A stretch of DNA of 33,887 nucleotides from Chloroflexota bacterium (lineage in GTDB: Bacteria; Chloroflexota; Anaerolineae; Aggregatilineales; Aggregatilineaceae), in contig JAAYCM010000066.1 of NCBI GenBank assembly GCA_012729765.1, forward strand, positions 1-33,887, read 5' to 3'. Each line of letters starts with the position of its first letter. Positions within the stretch are counted from its first letter, which is position 1. Both the position numbers and the translations under genes were made by a program. Shown one piece after another: positions 24,010 through 31,629 of the stretch. Under the pieces are notes generated by a model. The model was not told the DNA's origin and did no database searches. It worked only from the letters and a program-made list of their open reading frames with translations.

Positions 24010-24069
24010 CGCCCGCCGGGTGAGAAACGGGTAGGGCAAGCTCTACCCCTACGAGAGCAGGGTAGGCGG

Positions 24070-25821
24070 TCACGCCTCGTGCAGCAGGGCAGTGGGCTTC
24101 TCGCGGTGCAGCAGCATCCCCGGCAGGGCGCGAATCTCGCGCACCCCAAACAGGATCGCGGCCACCAGGAAGACGACCGCGCCCGTGCCCGCCAGCAGCA
24201 TGACACGCACGGCAGTGATGATCACGCCCGCGTCGTGCCAGCCGATGCTGCCCAGCGCCGCATCCACGATCACGACGGCGGCGGCCATCACCAGCGAGGC
24301 GGCAGCCGTGCGCAGCGTGGTCAGGATCAGCGTGCGCTCGTCGATGCTGCCCCAGCGCCGCTTGAGGATGATCAGGAGCAGGGTCAGCTCGATCAGGAAG
24401 ATGGACGAATAGCCGAGCGCCAGCCCGCCCACGCCGGTGATGCTCGCCAGTTGATCGTGCACCTGGCCGGCGGCGTTTTGCAGCGCGGCCAGCGCGGCGG
24501 GATAGTTCCCGGCGGTGAACTGCTCGCCCCAGGTGGCGAACGCACCGGCCAGAATGTCGTCGAGCCGGTTGGTATAGGCCAGGTACAGCCCGCCGACGAT
24601 CAGCAGGTTGCCAACGGCGGCGACCAGCGAGGCCCACAGCGGGGTATAGGTATCTTTGTCGGCGTAGAAGCTGCGCGCGATGACTTCGTGGATGCTCTGG
24701 AAGATCAGGCCGAAGGCGAAGAACTGGAGCGCGCCATAGACCAGGGCGCTGTCGCGCGCATCGAACGCGCCGCGCTCCAGCAGGCTGATCAGGGGCCGCC
24801 CCACCAGGATCAGGCCGACTGCCGAGGGGATGGTGGCGATCAGGATGAAGCGCACCGCGCCGGACATCGCGCGGCGTTTGCTCTCGACCGCGCCCAGCTC
24901 GCTGAAGGCGGCCAGCGTCGGGAAGACGACGAAGCCGATCGCGCTGCCGATCAGCGTCTCCGGGATGTTCATCAGGCGATAGCCCCAGTCGAAGGCCGCG
25001 ACCGCGCCGCTGCCCATGCGCGAGGCGATGTTGTTGAAGACGAGCGTGTTGAACGTCATTACGCCCAGGCCCAGCACGCGCGGGATCATCAGCACGATCA
25101 CACGCCGCAGGGCCGGATCGCCCCAGCCGAGGCGCGGGAGCCACTGCATCCGGTAGCGCACCAGGCCGGGGACCTGGATGCCGAGATGCATGATCGAGCC
25201 GAGCACCGCTCCCCACGCGATCCCATAGACGCCGAAGGGTGGGATCAGGAACGCGACGCCGAACAGAATCCCGACATCGAACAGGATCGGGGCCAGGGCG
25301 GGCAGCAGAAAATGGTTGTGGCTGTGCAGGATGCCCTGGAACATGCCGCTGACGCTGAAGACGATGGTGCTGATCAACAGGATGCGCATCAGCCGGGCGG
25401 TCTGCTCGACCTTGGCCGCGTCGAAGCCGGGCGCGACAACATGCTCGACCAGCCAGGGCGCGAGCAGGAAGCCGATCACGCTCAGGACGAGTGTCACGCT
25501 CAGGACGGTGTTGATCACGCCGCTGGCGAGCCGCCATGCCCCGGCGCGATCGTCGTGCGCCAGAAAGCTGCTGAACATCGGGATGAAGGCATAGCTCAGC
25601 GCGCCGCCGCCGATCAGCAGCACGATCTGCTCCGGGATGCGGTTGGCGGTCACGAAGGCGTCCCACTCGTCGCCCACGCCAAAGACGCTGGCGATGATCA
25701 CCGTCTGGGCCAGGCTGATCGCCTTGGCGATGCCGAAGGCAACGATCAGGATTACGGTGTTGCGCGCCATGCTGCTGACGCCGGCCTGGGGCGGGGCCGG
25801 TGGGGGAGTCTGCTCGGTCAT
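24070..25821 (-). CDS. murJ: Lipid II flippase MurJ (MviN family)
   Basis: This 583-residue polytopic membrane protein of the MOP superfamily flips lipid II across the membrane for peptidoglycan synthesis. About fourteen hydrophobic helices are visible. Family marks include ARNTVILIVAFGIAKAISLAQ near the N-terminus, EWDAFVTANRIPEQ with the conserved Asp and Arg, GGGALSYAFIPMFSSF, MFQGILHSHNHFLLPALAPILFD, MTFNTLVFNNIASRMGSGAVAAFDWGYRLMNIPETLIGSAIGFVVFPTLA and SFYADKDTYTPLWASLVAAVGN. Residues about 416-462 form an extra hydrophilic, alanine-rich loop between late helices that is longer than in E. coli MurJ. The start at 25821 has a poor RBS; the next ATG (codon 18) falls just before the first helix and is a fair alternative. 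It lies behind the C39-TPR gene, separated by a hairpin. Confidence 0.93.
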   Translation of the reverse strand: MTEQTPPPAPPQAGVSSMARNTVILIVAFGIAKAISLAQTVIIASVFGVGDEWDAFVTANRIPEQIVLLIGGGALSYAFIPMFSSFLAHDDRAGAWRLASGVINTVLSVTLVLSVIGFLLAPWLVEHVVAPGFDAAKVEQTARLMRILLISTIVFSVSGMFQGILHSHNHFLLPALAPILFDVGILFGVAFLIPPFGVYGIAWGAVLGSIMHLGIQVPGLVRYRMQWLPRLGWGDPALRRVIVLMIPRVLGLGVMTFNTLVFNNIASRMGSGAVAAFDWGYRLMNIPETLIGSAIGFVVFPTLAAFSELGAVESKRRAMSGAVRFILIATIPSAVGLILVGRPLISLLERGAFDARDSALVYGALQFFAFGLIFQSIHEVIARSFYADKDTYTPLWASLVAAVGNLLIVGGLYLAYTNRLDDILAGAFATWGEQFTAGNYPAALAALQNAAGQVHDQLASITGVGGLALGYSSIFLIELTLLLIILKRRWGSIDERTLILTTLRTAAASLVMAAAVVIVDAALGSIGWHDAGVIITAVRVMLLAGTGAVVFLVAAILFGVREIRALPGMLLHREKPTALLHEA

Positions 25822-25862
25822 CGCGGTTCACTCACTGGGCTGCACAGATGCTCGAAACAAAG

Positions 25863-25886
25863 CGCCGGGCCGCAAGCAGCCCGGCG
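25863..25886 (-). terminator. Terminator or attenuator between C39-TPR gene and murJ
   Basis: CGCCGGGC (25863-25870) pairs with GCCCGGCG (25879-25886) around an eight-base loop. Read on the minus strand, the stem is followed by CTTTGTTTCG. It lies 28 bases after the C39-TPR stop and 41 bases before murJ, so it may reduce read-through into murJ. Confidence 0.55.
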
Positions 25887-25913
25887 GGATTTCCGTCGAA
25901 GGCCGGGAGCGGG

Positions 25914-27524
25914 CTACTGGTTGACGTTGGCGAGCTGGAACGTGCCGTTTTCGACCTGGGCTTTGGCTTCCTGCGCCGGGAAGAAGTTACGGTTATAGTT
26001 CAGCGCCTCGTTGAACTTCTGAACGGCGCGCGAGCTGTTGCCCTGCGCAGCATGGACCATACCTTCCCAGTAGTGCGTTTCCTCGACGTAGGGCGTGATG
26101 CTGCGATTCGTCTCGGCCAGCGTCAGCACGTCGTTGTAGCGCCCTTCGTGATAGTAGGCTTCGTAGGGGCCGAACTGGTACCACAGCATCCGCCAGGGAA
26201 GCTGGCGCTGCATGGCGAGATCGAAGGCCATCGCCGCTTCGGAATACATGCCGAGCGCGTTGTAGGCGGTGCCCATATTGAACCAGGCCCACTTGTCGTC
26301 TTGCTGGGCGGCCTCGGCGCGCGCCTTTTCGAGCGCAGCGCGGGCGGCGTATTCGGGATCGACGTAATCGCCCAGGACGCCGCGCAGCTCCATTTCGCGC
26401 GATGGCTCGTAGATCACGATAAAGATCCGGTTGAAGTGCCGCCACCACTCGTCAAACACGCTGTAGGGATGCGGTTTGCCGTTGCCCTGGTTGCTGCCCA
26501 GATAGCTGTCGAAGGCCAGGAACTGCTGGGCGTTGTCGTCATAGCCCATCAGCAGCAGGTAATGGCCCATCCAGTCCTCGCCCGCCGGCTGGAAGCCTTC
26601 TTCGATGATGACCGGGAACCCGGCGGCGACCAGGTGCTTGAGCAGCTGCGTTGTGCCGCCGATGCGATAGAGCGCCTTGACGCCGGTGTTCTCGTTGACG
26701 AAGCGCACCATCTGCCAGGGACTGACGTTTTTATCCTCGGTGTGGGGCTTCATCCAGCGCGCGGCGGGATACTGGTTCTCGGTCCAGCCGTAGTAGCTGA
26801 GCGCCATCGTCATCGTGGCCGGGCCGCAGTTGTTCCAGCCCTGAAGCTCGTAGCGGATGTTGTCGAGGCGGTGCGTGACGGGCAGCGGGATCGCGGTCGG
26901 CTCCAGGTTGGGCGTCCAGGTCGGCTCGATGGCGGCCTGGGTGGGCGGGGCATAGGTCGGCAGCATGGTCGGCTCCTGGGTGGGGGCCATCCCAACCGGG
27001 ATGCCGCCCTCGGTCGGGGCCGGGATGCTGGTATCGGCGGGCGGTGGCGGAGCCGGCTCGTCGTCGCCCGCGCTCAGCGCCTCTTCGGTTACGCCGGCGG
27101 CGGCGGGCTGCGGCGTCTGGAAGTCGCCGGTGTCGTCGGTCATTTCAAGCAGATGCTGCGCGGCGTCGCTGTCGGCGCCCCCGCCAAGCGTGGGCAGCAC
27201 CTCGAACGCGACGGTCGGCTTGAAATAGGTCGCCAGCGGGAAAATATCCAGAATACGCTGCTGGTAACGCGGCTCCAGATTGCGATAGAAGGGCGGGAAC
27301 ACGATGATCCCGATCACCAGCGCGACCAGGCCAAACGCGATCAGCGCCGTGCCAACCGCCAGCAGGGCTTTGGCCCAACCAGGCAGCGCGCCGCGCCGCC
27401 GCGCCTTGCGCCCCTTGCCGCCGAGCGGGATATTCAGCGATCCCGGCGCGGGCAGGTGGTCGTGATCGTTGGGCACGTTAGAGGGCACGCGCGGTGTTTC
27501 TGACGTGGTATGCCGCTTATCCAA
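25914..27524 (-). CDS. Membrane-anchored C39-like cysteine peptidase with TPR repeats
   Basis: This 536-residue protein combines a cytoplasmic N-tail rich in basic residues, one membrane helix (about 51-76) and a long Pro/Thr/Glu-rich spacer (about 130-215). Then comes a papain-like C39_2 domain (about 218-370) and TPR-like helices (about 375-525). The peptidase domain shows Q228 and C233 in LQGWNNCGPATMTMAL, H321 in WMGHYLLLMGYD and D339 in FLAFDSYLG, the expected oxyanion Gln and Cys-His-Asp triad. The TPR part reads KWAWFNMGTAYNALGMYSEAAMAFDLAM and HYWEGMVHAAQGNSSRAVQKFNEALNYN. The start is a TTG at 27524, with AAGGAG nine bases upstream. The catalytic part is predicted outside the membrane. 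Substrates are unknown; it could cut a peptide or only bind. Confidence 0.85.
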   Translation of the reverse strand: MDKRHTTSETPRVPSNVPNDHDHLPAPGSLNIPLGGKGRKARRRGALPGWAKALLAVGTALIAFGLVALVIGIIVFPPFYRNLEPRYQQRILDIFPLATYFKPTVAFEVLPTLGGGADSDAAQHLLEMTDDTGDFQTPQPAAAGVTEEALSAGDDEPAPPPPADTSIPAPTEGGIPVGMAPTQEPTMLPTYAPPTQAAIEPTWTPNLEPTAIPLPVTHRLDNIRYELQGWNNCGPATMTMALSYYGWTENQYPAARWMKPHTEDKNVSPWQMVRFVNENTGVKALYRIGGTTQLLKHLVAAGFPVIIEEGFQPAGEDWMGHYLLLMGYDDNAQQFLAFDSYLGSNQGNGKPHPYSVFDEWWRHFNRIFIVIYEPSREMELRGVLGDYVDPEYAARAALEKARAEAAQQDDKWAWFNMGTAYNALGMYSEAAMAFDLAMQRQLPWRMLWYQFGPYEAYYHEGRYNDVLTLAETNRSITPYVEETHYWEGMVHAAQGNSSRAVQKFNEALNYNRNFFPAQEAKAQVENGTFQLANVNQ

Positions 27525-27936
27525 ACTGCTTCACTCCTTGACCGGCTGATTGATCGTTGTGCCAGACGGTCCACTTGCTGGCCGCTGCGCCGGCCCGACT
27601 TCCAGTTACGTCTCGTATCGTTTCGGTGCGCAGCCGGAATGCTTCCCGGTGTAACCCAGGCGCGCACTATAGCGCATTCAGCGCAAGTCTGCCAGGGTCG
27701 AAAGCCCGCGCTACGCTACAAATATCGCACGGCCAGGGTGAATTAGCCATGCACCATTAGCCTACGCCTGGCTCACGTTCGGCCTGCGCAACATCCTTTG
27801 ACTTTTGCCCGGCCACAGGTAAAATCCTGTCATCTCGATGACCAAGCTGAACGAGCTGCCGATGCCAGCGGCGTACCCCGCTGCTGTTTGAACTCGTTTG
27901 CGCGCTGAAACTCACGCTTTGGAGGCACTTTCTGTT
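27525..27936. other. Divergent intergenic region between C39-TPR and EF-G-like genes
   Basis: This 412-base region has no credible gene. It holds a good plus-strand promoter (27798-27825) and two small inverted repeats over it: ACAGG/CCTGT (27815-27819 and 27826-27830) and GTCAT/ATGAC (27829-27833 and 27838-27842). Nothing clear was found for the minus-strand gene. Confidence 0.55.
27798..27825 (+). promoter_or_regulatory. Sigma-70-type promoter of the EF-G-like gene
   Basis: TTGACT (27798-27803) and TAAAAT (27820-27825) each match consensus at five of six positions, with 16 bases between. The start would be at about 27832, giving a leader of about 105 bases. The -10 hexamer is exactly the loop of the ACAGG/CCTGT inverted repeat. 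Confidence 0.6.
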
Positions 27937-30033
27937 ATGAAGGAATATACAACTGATCGACTGAGGAATGTTGCCCTGGTCGGCCACCAGGGCGCCGGCA
28001 AGACCAGCCTGGCCGAGAGCCTGCTGTTCAACACCGGCGCGATCACCCGGATGGGGAAGGTGGAAGAAGGGAACACCGTCGCGGACTTTGACGAGGACGA
28101 GAAGGCACGCACCCTGTCGATCTATACGGCGCTGCTCCCGATTGAGTATGACGACCATAAGATTAATCTGCTGGATGCGCCGGGCTTCGTCGATTTTCAG
28201 GGCGAGGCCAAGAACGCGGTGCGCGTTTCGGATGCGGCGCTGGTGGTGGTCGATGCGGTCGCCGGGCCGGAAGTCGGGACCGAGCTGGCGTTCGACTTTG
28301 CCGGGGAATTCGGCCTGCCGGTGCTGGTCGTGATCAATAAGATGGATCGTGAGAACGCCAATTATGCCAATACCCTGAGCGCGCTGCGCCAGCGTTTCCC
28401 GACTTATCGCTTTGTGCCGGTGATCCTGCCGATCGGCGCGCAGGCCGATTTCAAGGGTGTGGTCAACGTCCTGACGCAGAAGGCGTATATGGGCGTGGGC
28501 AAGGATGCCCAGGACGTGCCGGGCGATCTGGCCGACGATCTCGAAACGGGCCGCCTGGAGCTGATGGAAGCGGCGGCTGAGGCCGACGACACGCTGCTGG
28601 AAAAGTACTTTGAAACCGAGACGCTCTCGGATGACGAGATTCAGGAAGGGCTGCGCAAGGCCGCGCGCAATGCCGATCTGCGCGTGGTGCCGGTCTTCGT
28701 GGCGAGCGGCACGCACAGCGTCGGGGTACTGCCCCTGCTGGACGCGCTGATCGCGTTCGTGGCCCCGCCGAGCGAGCGCCCGGTGATGGTCCAGGCCAGC
28801 CGCGACGACGAGCCGGAGCTGAAAGCGCCGCCGCAGTCCGACAACGGCCCGGTGCTGGCGTATGTCTTCCACAGCCACACCGACAAGTACGGCACGCTGA
28901 CCTACTTCCGGCTGTTCACCGGGATGGTGAAGCCGAACGATACGCTGCGCAACCTGGGTCGTGACCAGGACGAGCGAATGGGCAACCTGATGACCATCCG
29001 CGGCGAGACGCAGATTCCGGTGGAAGTGCTGCACGCCGGTGATATCGGCGTGGTGGCCAAGCTGCGCGACACGCACACCGGCGATACGCTGGCGAAGGGC
29101 ATCAAGCAGTTTGTCACCCGGCCCCGCTTCTCGATGCCGATCTATTCGGTCGCGCTGCACCCGCGCGCCCAGAGCGACAGCGCCAAGATGGGCACCATCC
29201 TGACCGACCTCGCCAACAGCGATCCGACGCTGCACTGGCGGCAGGACCCGGCGATCAAGCAGACGATTCTGGAAGGCATGGGCGGGACGCATATCGACGT
29301 GGCGATCAGCCGGGCCGAACGGCTGGGCGTCGGGCTGGACATGAGCGTGCCCAAGGTGCCCTATCAGGAAACCGTGACCCGGCAGGCGACGGCGGTCTAT
29401 CGCCACAAGAAGCAGACCGGCGGCGCGGGCCAGTTCGCGGAAGTGCATCTGCGCGTCGAGCCGATCGCACAGGCCGACGGTGAAGCCGAAGCAGGCGAGT
29501 TCGAGTTCACCAGCGAGGTGGTTGGCGGCTCGATCAGCCAGCCGTTCATCCAGTCCACCGAAAAGGGCGTGCGCCAGGTGCTCGACCAGGGCGTGATCGC
29601 GGGCTACCCGGTCAAGTTCGTCAAGGCAGTGGTCTACGATGGCAAGATGCACCCGGTCGACTCGAAGGATATCGCGTTCCAGATCGCCGGGCGCGGCGCG
29701 TTCCGCGAGGCGTTTGAGCAGGCCGGGCCGGTGCTGCTGGAACCGATCATGACCGTGCGCGTGGTCGTGCCCGAAGAGAACATGGGCGACATCATGGGCG
29801 ACATGAACACCCGGCGCGGGCGCGTGCTGGGCATGGAAACCGAGGCGGGCCGCAGCGTCGTAACGGCGGAAGTGCCGCTGGCGGAAATCCAGCGCTATAG
29901 CAACGACCTGCGCTCGATGACCGCCGGGCGCGGCGTGTTCACGATGGAGTTCCTGCGCTACGAGCGCGTCCCGGCGCAAATCCAGCAGGAGATCGTCGCC
30001 AAGGCCGAGAAGCAGAAGGAAGAGGACGCTTAA
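27937..30033 (+). CDS. Elongation factor G-like translational GTPase (EF-G paralogue)
   Basis: This 698-residue protein has the five-domain EF-G layout. The GTPase domain contains GHQGAGKT (16-23), DAPGF (80-84) and NKMD (134-137). Domain II starts near GPVLAYVFHSHTDKYGTLTYFRLFTG, and domains III-V include the domain IV stretch YRHKKQTGGAGQFAEVHLRVEP and the C-terminal MGDIMGDMNTRRGRVLGM. F84 stands where canonical EF-G has the catalytic His (DTPGH), and switch I reads ARTLSI instead of RGITI. It therefore belongs to the divergent EF-G-like group found beside a normal EF-G, not the main fusA product. Its role (ribosome recycling, rescue or stress) is unclear. ATG 27937 has GGAGG 11 bases upstream; an in-frame TTG at 27898 is not supported. 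It stands alone with its own promoter and terminator. Confidence 0.9.
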   Translation: MKEYTTDRLRNVALVGHQGAGKTSLAESLLFNTGAITRMGKVEEGNTVADFDEDEKARTLSIYTALLPIEYDDHKINLLDAPGFVDFQGEAKNAVRVSDAALVVVDAVAGPEVGTELAFDFAGEFGLPVLVVINKMDRENANYANTLSALRQRFPTYRFVPVILPIGAQADFKGVVNVLTQKAYMGVGKDAQDVPGDLADDLETGRLELMEAAAEADDTLLEKYFETETLSDDEIQEGLRKAARNADLRVVPVFVASGTHSVGVLPLLDALIAFVAPPSERPVMVQASRDDEPELKAPPQSDNGPVLAYVFHSHTDKYGTLTYFRLFTGMVKPNDTLRNLGRDQDERMGNLMTIRGETQIPVEVLHAGDIGVVAKLRDTHTGDTLAKGIKQFVTRPRFSMPIYSVALHPRAQSDSAKMGTILTDLANSDPTLHWRQDPAIKQTILEGMGGTHIDVAISRAERLGVGLDMSVPKVPYQETVTRQATAVYRHKKQTGGAGQFAEVHLRVEPIAQADGEAEAGEFEFTSEVVGGSISQPFIQSTEKGVRQVLDQGVIAGYPVKFVKAVVYDGKMHPVDSKDIAFQIAGRGAFREAFEQAGPVLLEPIMTVRVVVPEENMGDIMGDMNTRRGRVLGMETEAGRSVVTAEVPLAEIQRYSNDLRSMTAGRGVFTMEFLRYERVPAQIQQEIVAKAEKQKEEDA

Positions 30034-30063
30034 CGCGGGCGTCGTTTCTCAAAAGAACACAGG

Positions 30064-30097
30064 CAGGGGGTGTATCGTGCGATACGCCCCCTGTTTT
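30064..30097 (+). terminator. Rho-independent terminator of the EF-G-like gene
   Basis: A 13-bp stem (30064-30076 with 30081-30093, one G-T pair) with a GTGC loop runs into TTTT, 30 bases after the stop. This is the strongest intrinsic terminator in the window for the plus strand. Confidence 0.88.
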
Positions 30098-30114
30098 GAT
30101 TCGGCGGCTGTTTA

Positions 30115-30224
30115 CCCCCCCATCCCCCGGCCCCTTCCCCCACTGCTGCGCGGAGGGAAGGGGAGCACGGCGGCGGTTTTGAAGTCCTGCCCACCTTGTG
30201 GGGGAAGGACTTCAGGATGGGGGG
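30115..30224 (-). repeat. Palindromic intergenic repeat, copy C (reverse)
   Basis: This 110-bp copy has the opposite orientation to A: CCCCTTCCCCC and GGGAAGGGG come first, then GTCCTGCCC and GGGGAAGGAC, bounded by CCCCCCATCC and GGATGGGGGG. It lies between the convergent ends of the EF-G-like and glycosyltransferase genes, behind the EF-G terminator. Confidence 0.85.
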
Positions 30225-30237
30225 AACGCGTTACGGG

Positions 30238-31452
30238 CTACACCGCCCGCCGGTCGTTTGGGCCGTTGAGCGGAGTCGCCTTGCCGCCCTGGTGGACGCG
30301 ATAGGTGCGTTCGCCCCAGGTGATCGTGCGGCTGAACAAGGCCCGCGCCCAGAGCAGCGGCGAGATGAAGGTGTCGTACATGAACAACTGGGCATAGGCC
30401 GCCCAGGTGAAGCCGCGCCTGAAGCGAATCCGGTCTAGCTGGTAGGCCAGCGCGACGCGCAGCACGGCGAAAAACCACCATGTCCGGCGGCCCCACCAGC
30501 GCCCTTCGCGCTCGGTGATCAGCCCCAGGATGAAGCCGACGGTGAGCGGGTTGGTGAAGGGCCACGCCAGGAAGGGGCGCGGGTGATAGGCGCGGCCAAC
30601 GATCAGCAGGCGCAGCAGGTGGGCGGTCGCCTGGTTAAAGTCGGCGCGCGGCGGCAGGATATGGACCGGCGCCGGCAGCATGGCCACCGCCTGGCCGTTC
30701 TCGCGCAGGACGCGGCCCAGGCTGCTGCCGGGCGAGCTTTCGTCCAGCAGGTGATAGAAGCCCCCGGCCTGTTCCAGCGCCGCGCGCCGGAAGAGCATGA
30801 AACCGTTGACCAGCATCTCGCCGCGCCCGCTGAGCGCGGCCAGGGGCAGCCCGGCGGTGCGGGCGTGATTGGTGTGCAGCGCGAGCATCATCTCGCCGCC
30901 GGTCGGGTAGCGGTTGGGCGGGGCCGGGGACGGCTCCAGCATCAGCGGTGGCGCGAAGACCGCCGCGAGCGTGGGCCGGGTCAGCGCGGCCAGCGCGGCG
31001 TTCCACAGCTCGGCGCTCACCTGCACATCCGGCTCGACCAGCGCGATCAGCTCGCCCTGCGCTGCCTGATAGCCCGCGTGGAGCTGGTGCAGCGTGGGCG
31101 CGTGGCTCCCAACCGGGCCGCTGAGCACGAGGCGGGCGGTGGCCGGGTAGGCGGCGGCGATCTCCTGCGCGAGCGGATAAGCCGGATCGGACTCGCTCTC
31201 CAACACCAGGAGCAGCTCGTAGCGATCGGTGGGGCCGGTGGTCGCCAGCCCGTGCAGCGCGGCGGCGGTGTTGAGCGTGATGCCCTGGAGCGGCACGATC
31301 GCGCTGATCGACGGCGCATCCTCGGCGGGCGGCAGCGGCGTCTGACGCCAGAAGCGGCGGTTGGCGAGGTAGACGAGCAGTTGATAGAGCGTGGAGAGCA
31401 CGAGTGCGTTGACAAGCAGCGTCTCGATGGTGTAGCGCAGGCGTTGGGTCAT
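30238..31452 (-). CDS. GT21-like family glycosyltransferase (ceramide glucosyltransferase/HpnI type)
   Basis: This 404-residue membrane glycosyltransferase has a GT-A fold. A first hydrophobic segment (about 10-30) anchors it. The catalytic region has ISAIVPLQGI, YELLLVLESESDPAYPLA, IALVEPDVQVS with D142 as the probable metal-binding Asp, and NGFMLFRRAALEQAGGFYHLLDESSPGSSLGRVL, in which D237/E238 could take the place of the usual ED acid pair. C-terminal hydrophobic stretches (about 290-370) and the ending TITWGERTYRVHQGG match the W-G-x-x-Y-R-V end of ceramide glucosyltransferase-like enzymes. The normal Q/RxxRW motif is not evident. It likely adds a sugar to a lipid such as diacylglycerol, a hopanoid or a sphingolipid; the acceptor is unknown. 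GGGAG precedes the ATG. Confidence 0.8.
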   Translation of the reverse strand: MTQRLRYTIETLLVNALVLSTLYQLLVYLANRRFWRQTPLPPAEDAPSISAIVPLQGITLNTAAALHGLATTGPTDRYELLLVLESESDPAYPLAQEIAAAYPATARLVLSGPVGSHAPTLHQLHAGYQAAQGELIALVEPDVQVSAELWNAALAALTRPTLAAVFAPPLMLEPSPAPPNRYPTGGEMMLALHTNHARTAGLPLAALSGRGEMLVNGFMLFRRAALEQAGGFYHLLDESSPGSSLGRVLRENGQAVAMLPAPVHILPPRADFNQATAHLLRLLIVGRAYHPRPFLAWPFTNPLTVGFILGLITEREGRWWGRRTWWFFAVLRVALAYQLDRIRFRRGFTWAAYAQLFMYDTFISPLLWARALFSRTITWGERTYRVHQGGKATPLNGPNDRRAV

Positions 31453-31487
31453 GAACGACTCCCGGAACTAGCAGCTATTGTGCATTT

Positions 31488-31598
31488 CCCCCCATCCCCT
31501 GACCCCTTCCCCCACGCTGTCGCGGAGGGAAGGGGAGAGTATCGGCGATGGTTCTCAGGTCCCGCCCACCTTGCGGGGGAGGGAATCAGGGAGGGGGG
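31488..31598 (-). repeat. Palindromic intergenic repeat, copy D (reverse)
   Basis: This 111-bp copy shares copy C's orientation. It keeps CCCCCCATCCCC and the CCCCTTCCCCC/GGGAAGGGG hairpin, but the second hairpin and the right end are degraded (GGGAGGGGGG instead of GGATGGGGGG). It begins 31 bases behind the kinase stop and ends 35 bases before the glycosyltransferase start. Confidence 0.8.
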
Positions 31599-31629
31599 TA
31601 TTTCGGCGCTCTGAAGCGCATAACGCGCT

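Noticed and set aside
22997..25831. Minus-strand open frame of 944 codons over the end of the serine hydrolase and all of murJ
   Set aside because: It crosses repeat copy B and reads out of frame through murJ with no domain; it is an antisense/off-frame artefact of high GC content.
23965..25998. Plus-strand open frame of 677 codons opposite murJ
   Set aside because: It is antisense to murJ, extremely rich in Gln, Asp, Arg and Glu, with no hydrophobic core pattern.
27898..27936. Longer start for the EF-G-like protein at TTG 27898
   Set aside because: No RBS precedes it, and the added residues do not match the EF-G N-terminus; GGAGG lies between it and ATG 27937.
27757..29979. Minus-strand open frame of 740 codons opposite the EF-G-like gene
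   Set aside because: It lies wholly antisense to a clear GTPase gene and its composition (His, Arg, Gln rich) is typical of a shadow frame.
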